Shown here: positions 1 to 7,799 of the stretch, in pieces
Numbering within the stretch: position 1 is the first letter of the stretch
How the letters are laid out: each line of letters starts with the position of its first letter
From: SZUA-368 sp028533045
GTDB lineage: Bacteria > Spirochaetota > Spirochaetia > DSM-2461
Direction: 5' to 3'
DNA: 64,000 nucleotides
NCBI GenBank assembly: GCA_050031985.1
Contig: JBNAIG010000042.1
Span: forward strand, 41,473 to 105,472
The notes under the pieces: generated by a model
The model's database searches: none
What the model was told of the DNA's origin: nothing
Seen by the model: only the letters and a program-made list of their open reading frames with translations
Translations under genes and position numbers: made by a program

Positions 1-1367
1 CTGGATAGAAGTCGGATGAACTGCTGCAGGTTTTCTTGTAAAGTTTCATTTCTCGTCTGAGTTAAACCCTGGAAGTAGGTAAGTGAGGAACTGATTTCGG
101 TTCTGTAGATATTAATCAGTCTTTCCAATTGTTCAATGGAAGAAATATTGTTTATGTGCCTGATTAATTCTTCCCTGGTAAAGGTTATAAGATCCTGTAA
201 GAGCTCGGTGGATATTTTATAATCGTTATAGTAATGAATCAATTCTTTTAGGGAATTTACCGATAGGATTTGTTCAGAACCAAGATCTTTTATCGTGGCT
301 GGAATAAACTTCCCGATCATTCCTTCAAGTTGATCTATATAGGCTGAATTCTTCTTTTCCTGTTCTTTCATATGAAGGATAAAGCGAGCAGAAATGTTTT
401 GGCTTATCTCATGGGCGGCAAGTTCTTTTTCTACTATCTTATTACGTCGTGAAGGGGCAGGCAGATTATAATTAATATAGGAGTTCACCAGATCCTTGGA
501 CTTTTCTTCACAGCCGCAGCTCTGATTAATTTCGAGATAACCGGGGATGCTGTTTTCCCGGGAGATATTTTCCCCTTTGATTTTATCTACCAGAAGTTTT
601 ACTCCCCGGGCAGCCTGATCTTCAAAGGGAAGGATCATAGCGGTGGGAGAGGGGGTTCTATATCTACCTGCCGACGAGTTATCGTAGCTGATAAGGGCCA
701 CATCATCGGGAATCGAGATCCCCTTCTCTTCAAAATAGTCAAAAATCCTTAAAGACATTTTCTCCGAAACGGTCATAATTGCCTGAAAGTCTTTACCCGG
801 TTTCTTGTTTCTTTCATGGATGAGCGTATTCAGCTGGCTATAAGTGAAATCTTTCATAATATGATCCGGATTTCCTTCAAATGTGGTAACAAGGTCGGGA
901 TCGTAGGGAATCCCCAATTCTTTCAGACTATCTTTATATGCCTGGAATCTTTCCGTAAAGAGAGCGTTATTATTGTCACCCAAAATAAAGGCGATTTTCC
1001 GGTATCCGTGTTTTTCCACAAAGTGCTTCACCGAAAGTTTTACCGTTTCATAGGAGTCGATTTTTACAAAGGGGAAATCATAAATCGGCTGTGTTAAGGT
1101 AACAAGAGGCATCCCTGCTAGTTGCTCTTTATAAAAGGGGGCGAACTCATCCATTTTGTTGGAGGCCCAAGCCAGGACACCGTCCACATTACTCTTTTTA
1201 AGAAGATGGTAGATTTGGCTGCCGTCCCGCCCCAAATTGTTTCCGTCCAAAGTAATTATATTGATATCCAATTCCCGGGCTGCCCGAACTGCCCCGTTCC
1301 ACATACTGAATCCTACGGGGGTTCTCATGGATTTTGTCATAAAACCAATTGTTATCTTACCTGACAT
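1..1367 (-). CDS. LacI/PurR-type sensor-domain protein lacking an N-terminal HTH (partial)
   Basis: The reading frame opens at the ATG at 1367 and stays open to the left edge (about 455 codons), so the C-terminus is missing. Residues 4 to about 280 look like a LacI/PurR periplasmic-binding-type fold: an opening IGFMTKS strand, GYRKIAFILGD, DVALISYDNSSAGRY, and PSPTAMILPFEDQAARG. No helix-turn-helix precedes it, because the protein starts directly on the first strand. A Cys motif QSCGCE at about residue 283 ends the sensor and is followed by at least 170 charged, helix-forming residues. In related bacterial proteins such a sensor is joined to a GGDEF, kinase or AraC output domain (family knowledge), but the output domain here lies outside the window. 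Its neighbours suggest a carbohydrate signal. A start farther upstream is unlikely because a promoter lies at 1399-1427. Confidence 0.75.
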   Translation of the reverse strand, partial: MSGKITIGFMTKSMRTPVGFSMWNGAVRAARELDINIITLDGNNLGRDGSQIYHLLKKSNVDGVLAWASNKMDEFAPFYKEQLAGMPLVTLTQPIYDFPFVKIDSYETVKLSVKHFVEKHGYRKIAFILGDNNNALFTERFQAYKDSLKELGIPYDPDLVTTFEGNPDHIMKDFTYSQLNTLIHERNKKPGKDFQAIMTVSEKMSLRIFDYFEEKGISIPDDVALISYDNSSAGRYRTPSPTAMILPFEDQAARGVKLLVDKIKGENISRENSIPGYLEINQSCGCEEKSKDLVNSYINYNLPAPSRRNKIVEKELAAHEISQNISARFILHMKEQEKKNSAYIDQLEGMIGKFIPATIKDLGSEQILSVNSLKELIHYYNDYKISTELLQDLITFTREELIRHINNISSIEQLERLINIYRTEISSSLTYFQGLTQTRNETLQENLQQFIRLLS

Positions 1368-1377
1368 GGCCTACCTG

Positions 1378-1427
1378 CCTATATTTTATTATAGGCACAT
1401 AATACGACTGTTTACGAATAATGGCAA
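1378..1427 (-). promoter_or_regulatory. Promoter and dyad operator of the LacI-type sensor gene
   Basis: On the minus strand TTGCCA (1422-1427) and TATTAT (1399-1404) are separated by 17 bp. Between the -10 box and the ATG lies a perfect 6-bp dyad, CCTATA/TATAGG, at 1378-1395 with a 6-bp spacer, a candidate operator. The ribosome site is weak (AGGTAGG). Confidence 0.6.
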
Positions 1428-1437
1428 TTCCTTTTTT

Positions 1438-2367
1438 TTAGCCGGCACATCTCTCATAAAAAGAACCGTAGCAAACGTCCTCTTCCGACGTCATTACCGC
1501 CATGGCTTCCCGGGGGTGCTGATTCAAAAGCCCCGATACTCCGTAGGGGATTCGGTAACCCCATTTATAGGTGGTCATAAGGGGTTCAATGTGATTCTGA
1601 ATCGCCTTAATGATTCCTGTAATATCCCTGTCCCGGCCTTTGGCAAAGGGAAGAAGAAGTTCCATGGCCGTATTGCCCGCTCCCCGACCCATCCCGTAGA
1701 AGGAGGCGTCAATGTAGTCTACGCCGGAGTTCATTGCTTCCAGACTGTTGGCAAGAGCCATCTGAATATTGTTGTGTCCGTGGAAACCGAGCTTGAGATT
1801 GGGGCAGGCCTCCCTGTAGAAGGAGAGACGCTCCCTTATGTCGGCGGCGATAAAGGAACCGAAGGTATCAGCCAGGTAAACCCCTTCCGCACCGGTTTCA
1901 TTCACCTTGGCCAGACAGGCCTGCAGGTCTTCCTTATCCACTGCCGAAACAGCCATGATATTGAAGAAAGTCATATAACCCAGCTCATTAAGATGGTTGG
2001 ACATCTCAATGGCTTCGTCAATCTGATGGATATAGCAGGCCAGTCGGAAAATATCGATCACCGACTCCTTTTTGGGAATGAAGTTTTCCTTTTCGCAGCG
2101 TCCAATATCGCCCATAACCGCAATCTTCATGGATTCGGGCTTCTCCGTGACCACCTGGCGCAGAACCGCTTCATCGCAGAATCTCCAGGGCCCGTGATCT
2201 TCCCGGTTGAAAACCTTGGGACTCACCCGGTAGCCCATTTCCATGATATCTACCCCCGCCCGAATATTGGCTTCGTAGAGGGAACGAACCGCTTCCAGGG
2301 AGAACTCCCAGTTGTTCATAAGTCCCCCGTCCCTAATTGTGCAGTCGATCAATTTTACTTCATTCAT
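1438..2367 (-). CDS. DRE-TIM (HMGL-like) aldolase family protein
   Basis: 309 residues forming a pyruvate-carboxyltransferase/HMG-CoA-lyase-like TIM barrel. The metal and substrate motif LIDCTIRDGG lies at residues 6-15, the paired metal ligands are in GFHGHNN near residue 195, and a GMGRGAGNTAMEL loop is near residue 225. The family includes 4-hydroxy-2-oxovalerate aldolases, homocitrate and isopropylmalate synthases and HMG-CoA lyases. The short length, with no C-terminal regulatory domain, favours an aldolase over an acyl-CoA condensing enzyme. The substrate cannot be read from the sequence. The ribosome site AAAGGAG is strong. The gene sits directly behind an intrinsic terminator that is part of an attenuator (2385-2480) with a Phe/Tyr-rich leader peptide, so expression probably answers to aromatic amino acid supply or to a ligand. 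No partner gene of a known pathway adjoins it. Confidence 0.75.
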   Translation of the reverse strand: MNEVKLIDCTIRDGGLMNNWEFSLEAVRSLYEANIRAGVDIMEMGYRVSPKVFNREDHGPWRFCDEAVLRQVVTEKPESMKIAVMGDIGRCEKENFIPKKESVIDIFRLACYIHQIDEAIEMSNHLNELGYMTFFNIMAVSAVDKEDLQACLAKVNETGAEGVYLADTFGSFIAADIRERLSFYREACPNLKLGFHGHNNIQMALANSLEAMNSGVDYIDASFYGMGRGAGNTAMELLLPFAKGRDRDITGIIKAIQNHIEPLMTTYKWGYRIPYGVSGLLNQHPREAMAVMTSEEDVCYGSFYERCAG

Positions 2368-2384
2368 GCTTTACTCCTTTGGGC

Positions 2385-2425
2385 AAAAAAAAGACCCGGG
2401 ATTCAGAAAACTGATTCCCGGGTCT
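2385..2425 (-). terminator. Leader terminator upstream of the aldolase gene
   Basis: A perfect 15-bp stem (2392-2406 with 2411-2425) closes a 4-nt loop and runs into eight T residues on the minus strand (2385-2392). It ends 17 bp before the aldolase start codon, so it must be bypassed for expression. Confidence 0.88.
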
Positions 2426-2480
2426 CGATTACCTTGCTAATTCGACTAGCGCTTCAAACCAAGCGCAACAAGACCCGGGC
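2426..2480 (-). promoter_or_regulatory. Antiterminator region of a three-segment attenuator
   Basis: On the minus strand, segment 1, CCCGGGTCT (2471-2479), is complementary to segment 2, AGACCCGGG (2417-2425), which is also the 5' arm of the terminator. Segment 3 repeats segment 1 exactly. Pairing 1:2 therefore excludes terminator pairing 2:3. Between segments 1 and 2 lie two small hairpins, GCGCTT/AAGCGC and GCTAG/TTAGC, giving a three-way-junction shape. The arrangement fits either ribosome-controlled attenuation or an ON riboswitch. I did not recognise a known riboswitch consensus. Confidence 0.7.
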
Positions 2481-2547
2481 GTCTAAAATAAAAATAGAAA
2501 CCAAAAAAAGAGTTAAATACAAATAGGGGCCAAGTCTTGTTAGTCAT
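2446..2547 (-). CDS. Phe/Tyr-rich leader peptide (33 aa), putative
   Basis: The minus-strand ATG at 2547 opens 33 codons ending in TAG at 2446-2448. Residues 9-21 read FVFNSFFGFYFYF, with seven Phe and two Tyr codons in thirteen. Codons 23-26 overlap attenuator segment 1, and the stop lies in the hairpin region before segment 2. A ribosome stalled in the Phe run would leave segment 1 free to form the antiterminator, while one that reads on would mask it and allow termination. There is no Shine-Dalgarno: the ATG sits 7 bp after the -10 box, so the message would be leaderless. The T-rich DNA could in principle give Phe codons by chance, so expression is inferred. Confidence 0.55.
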   Translation of the reverse strand: MTNKTWPLFVFNSFFGFYFYFRRPGLVALGLKR

Positions 2548-2554
2548 TACTATT

Positions 2555-2583
2555 TAAATAGCAGTTTGAAGAAAAACTGTCAA
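2555..2583 (-). promoter_or_regulatory. Promoter of the aldolase leader
   Basis: TTGACA (2578-2583), a 17-bp spacer and TATTTA (2555-2560) on the minus strand. The predicted start falls at about 2547-2548, on the leader-peptide ATG. The promoter begins 8 bp after the stop codon of the glycosidase gene upstream. Confidence 0.75.
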
Positions 2584-2590
2584 GGGCGGT

Positions 2591-4822
2591 TTAGACTTTC
2601 TTTATTTTGTTCAATTCCCCGTTTATTCGGGCCAGGAAAGATTCCGGTACCGTACCCGGCCGTGCCTCGGCCAGTTTTTCCGGGGTAAACCCCCGGGCCA
2701 TGGGGAACATGGGGTGCTCGTAGAGGGGACCGGCATACTTTCTTATTAACTCCTTTCCCTTGGGGTATTTAAGTATGACACGGATCTTGTCTTTGATGGA
2801 AAGATACCCTTCGGGAAATTCCATGGGGGGAATCTCTTCATCCGCTTCCCCTTCGAACCAGTTCTTGAGAAAATGGAAGGGATCTTCCGGGCAGATGTAG
2901 GATTTTTCCGCCCGCCAGACCCGATTGAATCGGGCTCTGTCGGAGCACAATTCCTTGCCCTTTTTGTCAAAGGCCCGCACTTTGACAGTCGTAATCCCCC
3001 GCTTTTTAAGGGGAATCTGGGAGAACTCAGCGGTTTTATCGGAAACGGGGGCCTCGTCCCATTCACGGCCGTTCACTTCCAAAATAACCGAAGCCAGGTT
3101 GGAGTAGACTTTGATTTCCATGGTCTTTCCCTGGCGCTTTTGGAATCTTTTTCCCGTAATATGCACCATGGGGTCCTCGTTCCAGTTGGCCTTGTACCAG
3201 TAGAAAGCATCCTTTCGGGTTTTTCTGTCGTAACTCACCAACCCCTTGTTATTCATACCCTGTACGCCCCCTTCGTCCCGCATGGGAGAGGCAAAATCAA
3301 ACATATTCCACACAAAGGTACCCCAGAGCCGGGGATGGCGATTGAAAATATTTAAAATCTCTTCGTGAAATTGAGCGTGATACTCTTCCGAGTAGTCCTC
3401 CCGGCGGGGAGAATCACTGTGATAGGTGGTCAGTCCTTCCGCTCCATATTCGGTTATACCCAGGGGTATCTGGGGATTTTTTTGGGCAAATTCCTTAAGC
3501 CAGCGGTCCATTTGGGAACAGTCCTCGTAGTACCAGCCGTAATATTTATTGTAGCCCAGACAGTCGCTAATCTCATTTAAAGGGCCGTCGTCGGCGTAGT
3601 GTCCCACCTGGGACTGGGCTGTGAGGCGCCCCGGATCCAGTTCCTTGGCCCGTTCCTGCATTTTCTGTGTAATAATTCGGGCCCAATCCTTCTGGCTTCC
3701 TATGGTTATTTCATTTTGAAGTCCCCAGAAGCAGACGGAGGGGCTGTTGTAATTCTGCTTGATCAGTTCCTCCAGCTGCAAAAGGGCGTTGCTTCCCTTT
3801 TTGTCCTCATGGGAGGTCCGGGAAATATAGGGAATCTCCGCCCACACAACATAACCCTCCCGGTCACAGAGTTGGTAGAAATCCCTGATGTGTTGGTAGT
3901 GGGCCAGGCGAATGGCATTGGCTCCCATCTCTTCGATAATCTTAATATCTTCGCTTAGATGATTTTGATTGAGCGCCCAGCCCACCCCTTCCCGGTCCTG
4001 ATGCCGGCTTACCCCGCGAAGGGGATAGGATTTTCCATTAAGCAGGAAGCCTTTGGCCGGATGGGTCTCTATAGTCCTAAAGCCCGTAAAGAGGCGGCGT
4101 CGGTCCAGTTTCTCACCTCCTCCCATTAAGCAGAGCTGAATCCCGTAAAGGGTAGGGGAGTGGCGGCCTTCCCAGAGCCGGGGATTGTCCAGAGAGAAGG
4201 AGAAGCGGATTTTCCTCTCTTCCACGGGACTTTTTTCCCGAAGAAGAACCTCTCCCTCCGGAGATATGACCTCGCACAGGCAATAAAGTTCTTTCCCGTC
4301 CCCTGCCAGAGTCAGGAGGGCTTCCACATCAAAGTCGACCCGATCCAAAGAGAGGGATTTTTGGTGTACATACACCCCGTCGCTGCTAAAGTCATCCAGG
4401 TCAAAGCGGTCCTCTTCGGTCTCAATCAGCCAGACCGGCCGGTAGAGACCTCCCATAAAGGCAAAATCCGCCATGAGGGGATAGATGTCTTCCCTGTGGC
4501 TGTTATCCACCGCCACAAGCAGGGCGTTTTTATCCTCACGAAGAAGGTGGGTGATGTTGTAACGAAAGCGGGAGTAGCCACCGCGATGCTCCCCGGCCAG
4601 TTTGCCGTTTACCTGAACCCGTGCCACCGAATTGGCCGCCCCGAACTCAAGATAATAGACTTTGTCCTTACAGGGTTTTCCCGGGAGCAGGCATTGGTAG
4701 ATACAGGTGCCCCGGTAGTAGTCCGGCCCCTCGCTTGCGCTGTTCCAGCAGTGGGGGAGGGTGACCTGTTCGCTGCGGTTCTCCTTGGTAAAGGTCCACT
4801 CTTTAAGGGGGTATCGTTTCAA
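2591..4822 (-). CDS. Glycoside hydrolase family 2 enzyme (beta-galactosidase/glucuronidase type)
   Basis: 743 residues with GH2 order: an N-terminal jelly-roll sugar-binding domain (residues 1-140, including YYRGTCIYQ and GGYSRFRYNIT), an immunoglobulin-like domain (about 150-250), a TIM barrel (about 255-560) and a C-terminal extension. The acid/base is Glu371 in FWGLQNEI and the nucleophile is Glu458 in GITEYGAEG. There is no signal peptide, so it acts in the cytoplasm on an imported glycoside. Its ATG overlaps the stop of the GPH symporter gene (ATGA at 4819-4822), so the two are co-translated and transporter and hydrolase likely share a substrate. Sequence alone does not separate galactosidase from glucuronidase or mannosidase activity. 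Confidence 0.88.
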   Translation of the reverse strand: MKRYPLKEWTFTKENRSEQVTLPHCWNSASEGPDYYRGTCIYQCLLPGKPCKDKVYYLEFGAANSVARVQVNGKLAGEHRGGYSRFRYNITHLLREDKNALLVAVDNSHREDIYPLMADFAFMGGLYRPVWLIETEEDRFDLDDFSSDGVYVHQKSLSLDRVDFDVEALLTLAGDGKELYCLCEVISPEGEVLLREKSPVEERKIRFSFSLDNPRLWEGRHSPTLYGIQLCLMGGGEKLDRRRLFTGFRTIETHPAKGFLLNGKSYPLRGVSRHQDREGVGWALNQNHLSEDIKIIEEMGANAIRLAHYQHIRDFYQLCDREGYVVWAEIPYISRTSHEDKKGSNALLQLEELIKQNYNSPSVCFWGLQNEITIGSQKDWARIITQKMQERAKELDPGRLTAQSQVGHYADDGPLNEISDCLGYNKYYGWYYEDCSQMDRWLKEFAQKNPQIPLGITEYGAEGLTTYHSDSPRREDYSEEYHAQFHEEILNIFNRHPRLWGTFVWNMFDFASPMRDEGGVQGMNNKGLVSYDRKTRKDAFYWYKANWNEDPMVHITGKRFQKRQGKTMEIKVYSNLASVILEVNGREWDEAPVSDKTAEFSQIPLKKRGITTVKVRAFDKKGKELCSDRARFNRVWRAEKSYICPEDPFHFLKNWFEGEADEEIPPMEFPEGYLSIKDKIRVILKYPKGKELIRKYAGPLYEHPMFPMARGFTPEKLAEARPGTVPESFLARINGELNKIKKV

Positions 4823-6162
4823 ATTGTTACTCCTTGGGGCGTGCTTTGTCCGGGCCTCTTCCAGATAAAGCGAAAAGCGAAAAAACTCAGTAAAAGGCAG
4901 ATGGCGGGAATCCCCAGGGTCAGAAATTTGATCCCTGCCAGAGTTGTCCGGGGCTGGACGATTTGTTCGGAAGTATAACCGGTAAGAGCCAGCCCCGTAC
5001 CTGAGAGAAAACCGGCTGCGGCCTGTCCCAACTTGCGGACAAAACTGTAGGCCCCGTAGATGGTCCCTTCCCGTCGTTCTCCCGTAAGCTCCTCCTGATA
5101 GTCAATACAGTCGGAGACCAGGGCCCAGACGGTCATATTGGGAATCATGAGAAAAAAGTAGGCCCCAAGACCCCCAGCGAGATAGAGTATCCGGTGGGAG
5201 GGGAGGAGGAGGAGGCCCGTCCAGCAAAGGGCGGAAAACAGGGAGGACCAGGCCGAAGCTTTTGCCGCGCCAAAGCGTTTAACTAAAGTCGGGATAAGGA
5301 AGGAGGCCCCAATAGCAGGCAAAACCGCCCCGGCTCCGGCATAGGACATGAGTTTAAGGGCCCCGAGATTCTCCCTAAAGTAGTAAACATTCATAGCCCC
5401 GTTGATCATCAAGCCGGTCAGGAGAGCCACAGAAGCCAGGGAGAGAGCCATAAAGGGACGGTTTTTGAGAAGTCCGGGAGGACCTTTTTTTTCTTGAATA
5501 GTAACATGGGCTGACCGGCAGGCGGGATCTTCCGCCGTAAAAAGCCAGGAAAGAAGGTAGAAGAGGATCACCAGAGCGGAAATAAGAGACATAGAAATCA
5601 GATAGCCCCTCTCCTGCCTTTGGCCGAATCGGACCAGAACCAGAGGCACCGCGACCCGGGGAATCACCATGCCCGCCAAACCGCCTATGCCCCGGGCTAC
5701 GGAAAGAATGGAACGCTCCACCGGATCGCGGGTCATCACCGACGCCAGGGAGCCGTAGGGAATATTTACAAAGGTGTAGCACATCCCCCAGCTAATGTAG
5801 GTCGCGTAGGCCCAGATCAGCCTGTGCCCCCGGGCCAGTTTCTCCGGGACAAAGAACATCAGAACAGCCGCCAGCGCGACCGGCCAGCTCCCCCGAATCA
5901 GGAAAGGGCGAAACTTGTCGCCCCCCTTGTTACGTTTTTCCCGGCGCAGAAAAAGACGGTCCGTCCAATTACCCATAAGGGGGTCATTAATACCGTCCCA
6001 AATCCGGGCTACCAGAAACAGAGTCCCCGCCGCAGCAGCGCTAATTCCCAGAACGTCAGTATAGAAGGAGAGAAGGAAGGCGGAGGACATGCCAAAGGTC
6101 AGGCCATTCGCCAAATCGCCCAGCCCGTATCCCCCATAGTGAATCTTTCTGATTGTACCCAT
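4819..6162 (-). CDS. GPH-family glycoside:cation symporter (MelB-like)
   Basis: 447 residues, about twelve membrane segments. The N-terminal region carries the family signature: YGLGDLANGL, then ARIWDGINDPLMGNWTDR with the conserved acidic residues of helix 2 and the following loop that bind the coupling cation in MelB. It imports a glycoside, pentoside or hexuronide with Na+ or H+. It is the first gene of a two-gene operon with the GH2 enzyme. The leader of about 75 bp after aroA shows no strong -35/-10 pair, and the ribosome site is weak (ATCAGG), so co-transcription with aroA is possible. Confidence 0.87.
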   Translation of the reverse strand: MGTIRKIHYGGYGLGDLANGLTFGMSSAFLLSFYTDVLGISAAAAGTLFLVARIWDGINDPLMGNWTDRLFLRREKRNKGGDKFRPFLIRGSWPVALAAVLMFFVPEKLARGHRLIWAYATYISWGMCYTFVNIPYGSLASVMTRDPVERSILSVARGIGGLAGMVIPRVAVPLVLVRFGQRQERGYLISMSLISALVILFYLLSWLFTAEDPACRSAHVTIQEKKGPPGLLKNRPFMALSLASVALLTGLMINGAMNVYYFRENLGALKLMSYAGAGAVLPAIGASFLIPTLVKRFGAAKASAWSSLFSALCWTGLLLLPSHRILYLAGGLGAYFFLMIPNMTVWALVSDCIDYQEELTGERREGTIYGAYSFVRKLGQAAAGFLSGTGLALTGYTSEQIVQPRTTLAGIKFLTLGIPAICLLLSFFAFRFIWKRPGQSTPQGVTI

Positions 6163-6238
6163 CGCGCCTGATCATCGCACAGATTCTGTTAGAAAATGAT
6201 TAAAACCTCAACGGCGATTAACACGATGGATGTGGTTT

Positions 6239-7501
6239 TTACTCCTGAAAAGGGGCAAAGCGCTCCCAAAAATCGGGAAACGACTTGGACACACAGCCCG
6301 GCTCCCCAATCAACTGACCCTCAACAGCCAGACCGGCCGCCGCAAAGGCCATGGCAATCCGGTGGTCGTTAAAGGAGTTAATCTCCGCCCCGTGCAGCTT
6401 CGAGCCGCCCTGGATATAGATATTGTCATCGTCATAGCAGACCTGGCAGCCCATCATCTCAAGGTTGGACCGAATCGCCTCCAGCCGGTCACACTCCTTG
6501 TAGCGGAGCCGACCCACGCCGGTAAACACCGATTCCCCCTCGGCAAAAGCCGCCGCCACCGCCAGGGAAGGCACCATATCGGGAATATCGGTCCCGTCCG
6601 CCTTAATAGCCTTAAGAGGACCGGCCGTCAGAGTCACAGCATCGCCGGACCACTCCACCTTACAGCCCATTTTTTCCAGAAGGGGCAGAATCTCCCGGTC
6701 CCCCTGCACCGATTCCCGGTTCAGCCCGGTCACCGTCACAGATTTCCCGCACACCGCCGCGGCAATAAAAAAGAAGGTCGCGCTGGAAAAGTCGCCCTCA
6801 ACCGCAATATCGCAAGCCTTATAAGATTGGCCCGCAGGAATCGTCATACGTTTATAGTCCCGATTGTCCGTCTTCACACCGAACTTTTCCATCATGGACG
6901 TGGTAATATCAAAATAGGGCCGCTCCGACATCTCATCGGAACAGATAATCGTCGTCTCCTCTTCGGTCAGCGCCCCGGAAATCACAAGAGAACTAAAATA
7001 CTGGGAGGTCTTGGCCCCGGACATAGTCGTCTCGCCCCCCTTAAGAGGAGAAGGGTGAATCCGCACAGGAGGAAAACCCTCCTTATTCAGGTACGTCGCC
7101 TTGCCGCCCAGCTGGTGAATCCCGCTGATCACCTCGCCAATAGGACGCTTGAGAAGCCCCTCCTTACCAGTCAGAACCACCTCTTTGTCGCAGAGCGCAG
7201 AAAGGGAAGACAAAAAGTTCATCGTCACCCCCGATTCGCCCGCATTCAACTCCTCCTGCTGGGGATGATACTTCCCCGCGCAGCCGGTCACAAGTAAATC
7301 GGCCCCGTCCTCAACAATCTGAGCCCCCAGGGATTTAAGACACCCAATCAAATGAATCTGATCCTGACCCATCAAAGGATTCCTCACCCGGCTCGTCCCC
7401 TCCGCCAGAGAAGCGAGAACCAGCGCCCTGAGCGTATAAGCCTTGGCGGGCGGAGCGGCAACGGTAACAGTCTGTCTTTTCATCGGTAAAACGGCTTTCA
7501 T
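6239..7501 (-). CDS. aroA: 3-phosphoshikimate 1-carboxyvinyltransferase (EPSP synthase)
   Basis: 420 residues, normal length. It transfers enolpyruvate from PEP to shikimate-3-phosphate in the shikimate pathway. Conserved sites present: KRPIGEV, TSQYFS (phosphate/shikimate contact), ERPYFDIT, DIPDMVPSLAV (catalytic Asp), YKECDRLEAIR (catalytic Glu and Arg), NDHRIAMA and PGCVSKSFPDFW. Two sites differ from the usual pattern. The N-terminal SKS is AKA (residues 18-20), and the PEP-loop GTAMR-type motif is GVTMN. The gene is probably functional but divergent. It lies alone between the cmk cluster and the sugar operon, with no other aro gene adjacent; tyrA is about 30 kb away. Confidence 0.88.
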   Translation of the reverse strand: MKAVLPMKRQTVTVAAPPAKAYTLRALVLASLAEGTSRVRNPLMGQDQIHLIGCLKSLGAQIVEDGADLLVTGCAGKYHPQQEELNAGESGVTMNFLSSLSALCDKEVVLTGKEGLLKRPIGEVISGIHQLGGKATYLNKEGFPPVRIHPSPLKGGETTMSGAKTSQYFSSLVISGALTEEETTIICSDEMSERPYFDITTSMMEKFGVKTDNRDYKRMTIPAGQSYKACDIAVEGDFSSATFFFIAAAVCGKSVTVTGLNRESVQGDREILPLLEKMGCKVEWSGDAVTLTAGPLKAIKADGTDIPDMVPSLAVAAAFAEGESVFTGVGRLRYKECDRLEAIRSNLEMMGCQVCYDDDNIYIQGGSKLHGAEINSFNDHRIAMAFAAAGLAVEGQLIGEPGCVSKSFPDFWERFAPFQE

Positions 7502-7540
7502 GAGCCCATAATGACGGAAAACCGCTCAATTTTCAAGAGG

Positions 7541-7690
7541 CGGGCGCCTCCCTCCGCAGCTGGCGCTGCTCCGGGCCGGGCTGCTCCGCTCAAACGGCTT
7601 AACCCCGCCGCTACTTCCGTCTTCCTCCCGTCAGCCGGGCGTCGGGCGCCGTAACCGCTGCGATCCCTGGCGCGAAAGCCGAAGTGCGAC
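7541..7690. repeat. GC-rich intergenic element
   Basis: The 298-bp gap between aroA and cmk holds no convincing gene. Its first half is much richer in G and C than its surroundings and contains GCTGCTCCGGGC and CTCCGCTC words that recur in opposite orientation at 23,880-23,985. They look like decayed copies of a dispersed element; the boundaries are approximate. Confidence 0.35.
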
Positions 7691-7740
7691 AGCGGAAAGC
7701 GGAAAGCGGAGAGTAGAAAGCTGAAAGCGGACAGCGGAAA
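7688..7740 (+). repeat. Heptanucleotide repeat array, unit GAAAGCG (copy 1)
   Basis: Seven consecutive 7-bp units with small variations: GACAGCG, GAAAGCG twice, GAGAGTA, GAAAGCT, GAAAGCG, GACAGCG. It is inverted relative to the arrays at 7814-7848 and 8476-8517 and lies in the aroA-cmk gap. Confidence 0.8.
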
Positions 7741-7799
7741 TGTCGGGTATGTGACGTAGTACGGTTATTTGCGCCCGTGCCTTACGTTCCGCAGTAAGT

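Noticed and set aside
2426..2480. T-box leader or tRNA-like element
   Set aside because: No T-box consensus (GGGTGGTACCGCG type) and no T-arm or acceptor pairing of a tRNA; the pairing pattern is fully explained by the attenuator segments.
1237..2526. 429-codon open frame on the plus strand
   Set aside because: It lies antisense across the aldolase gene and its leader and has no family motifs, while the minus strand shows intact DRE-TIM motifs and a ribosome site.
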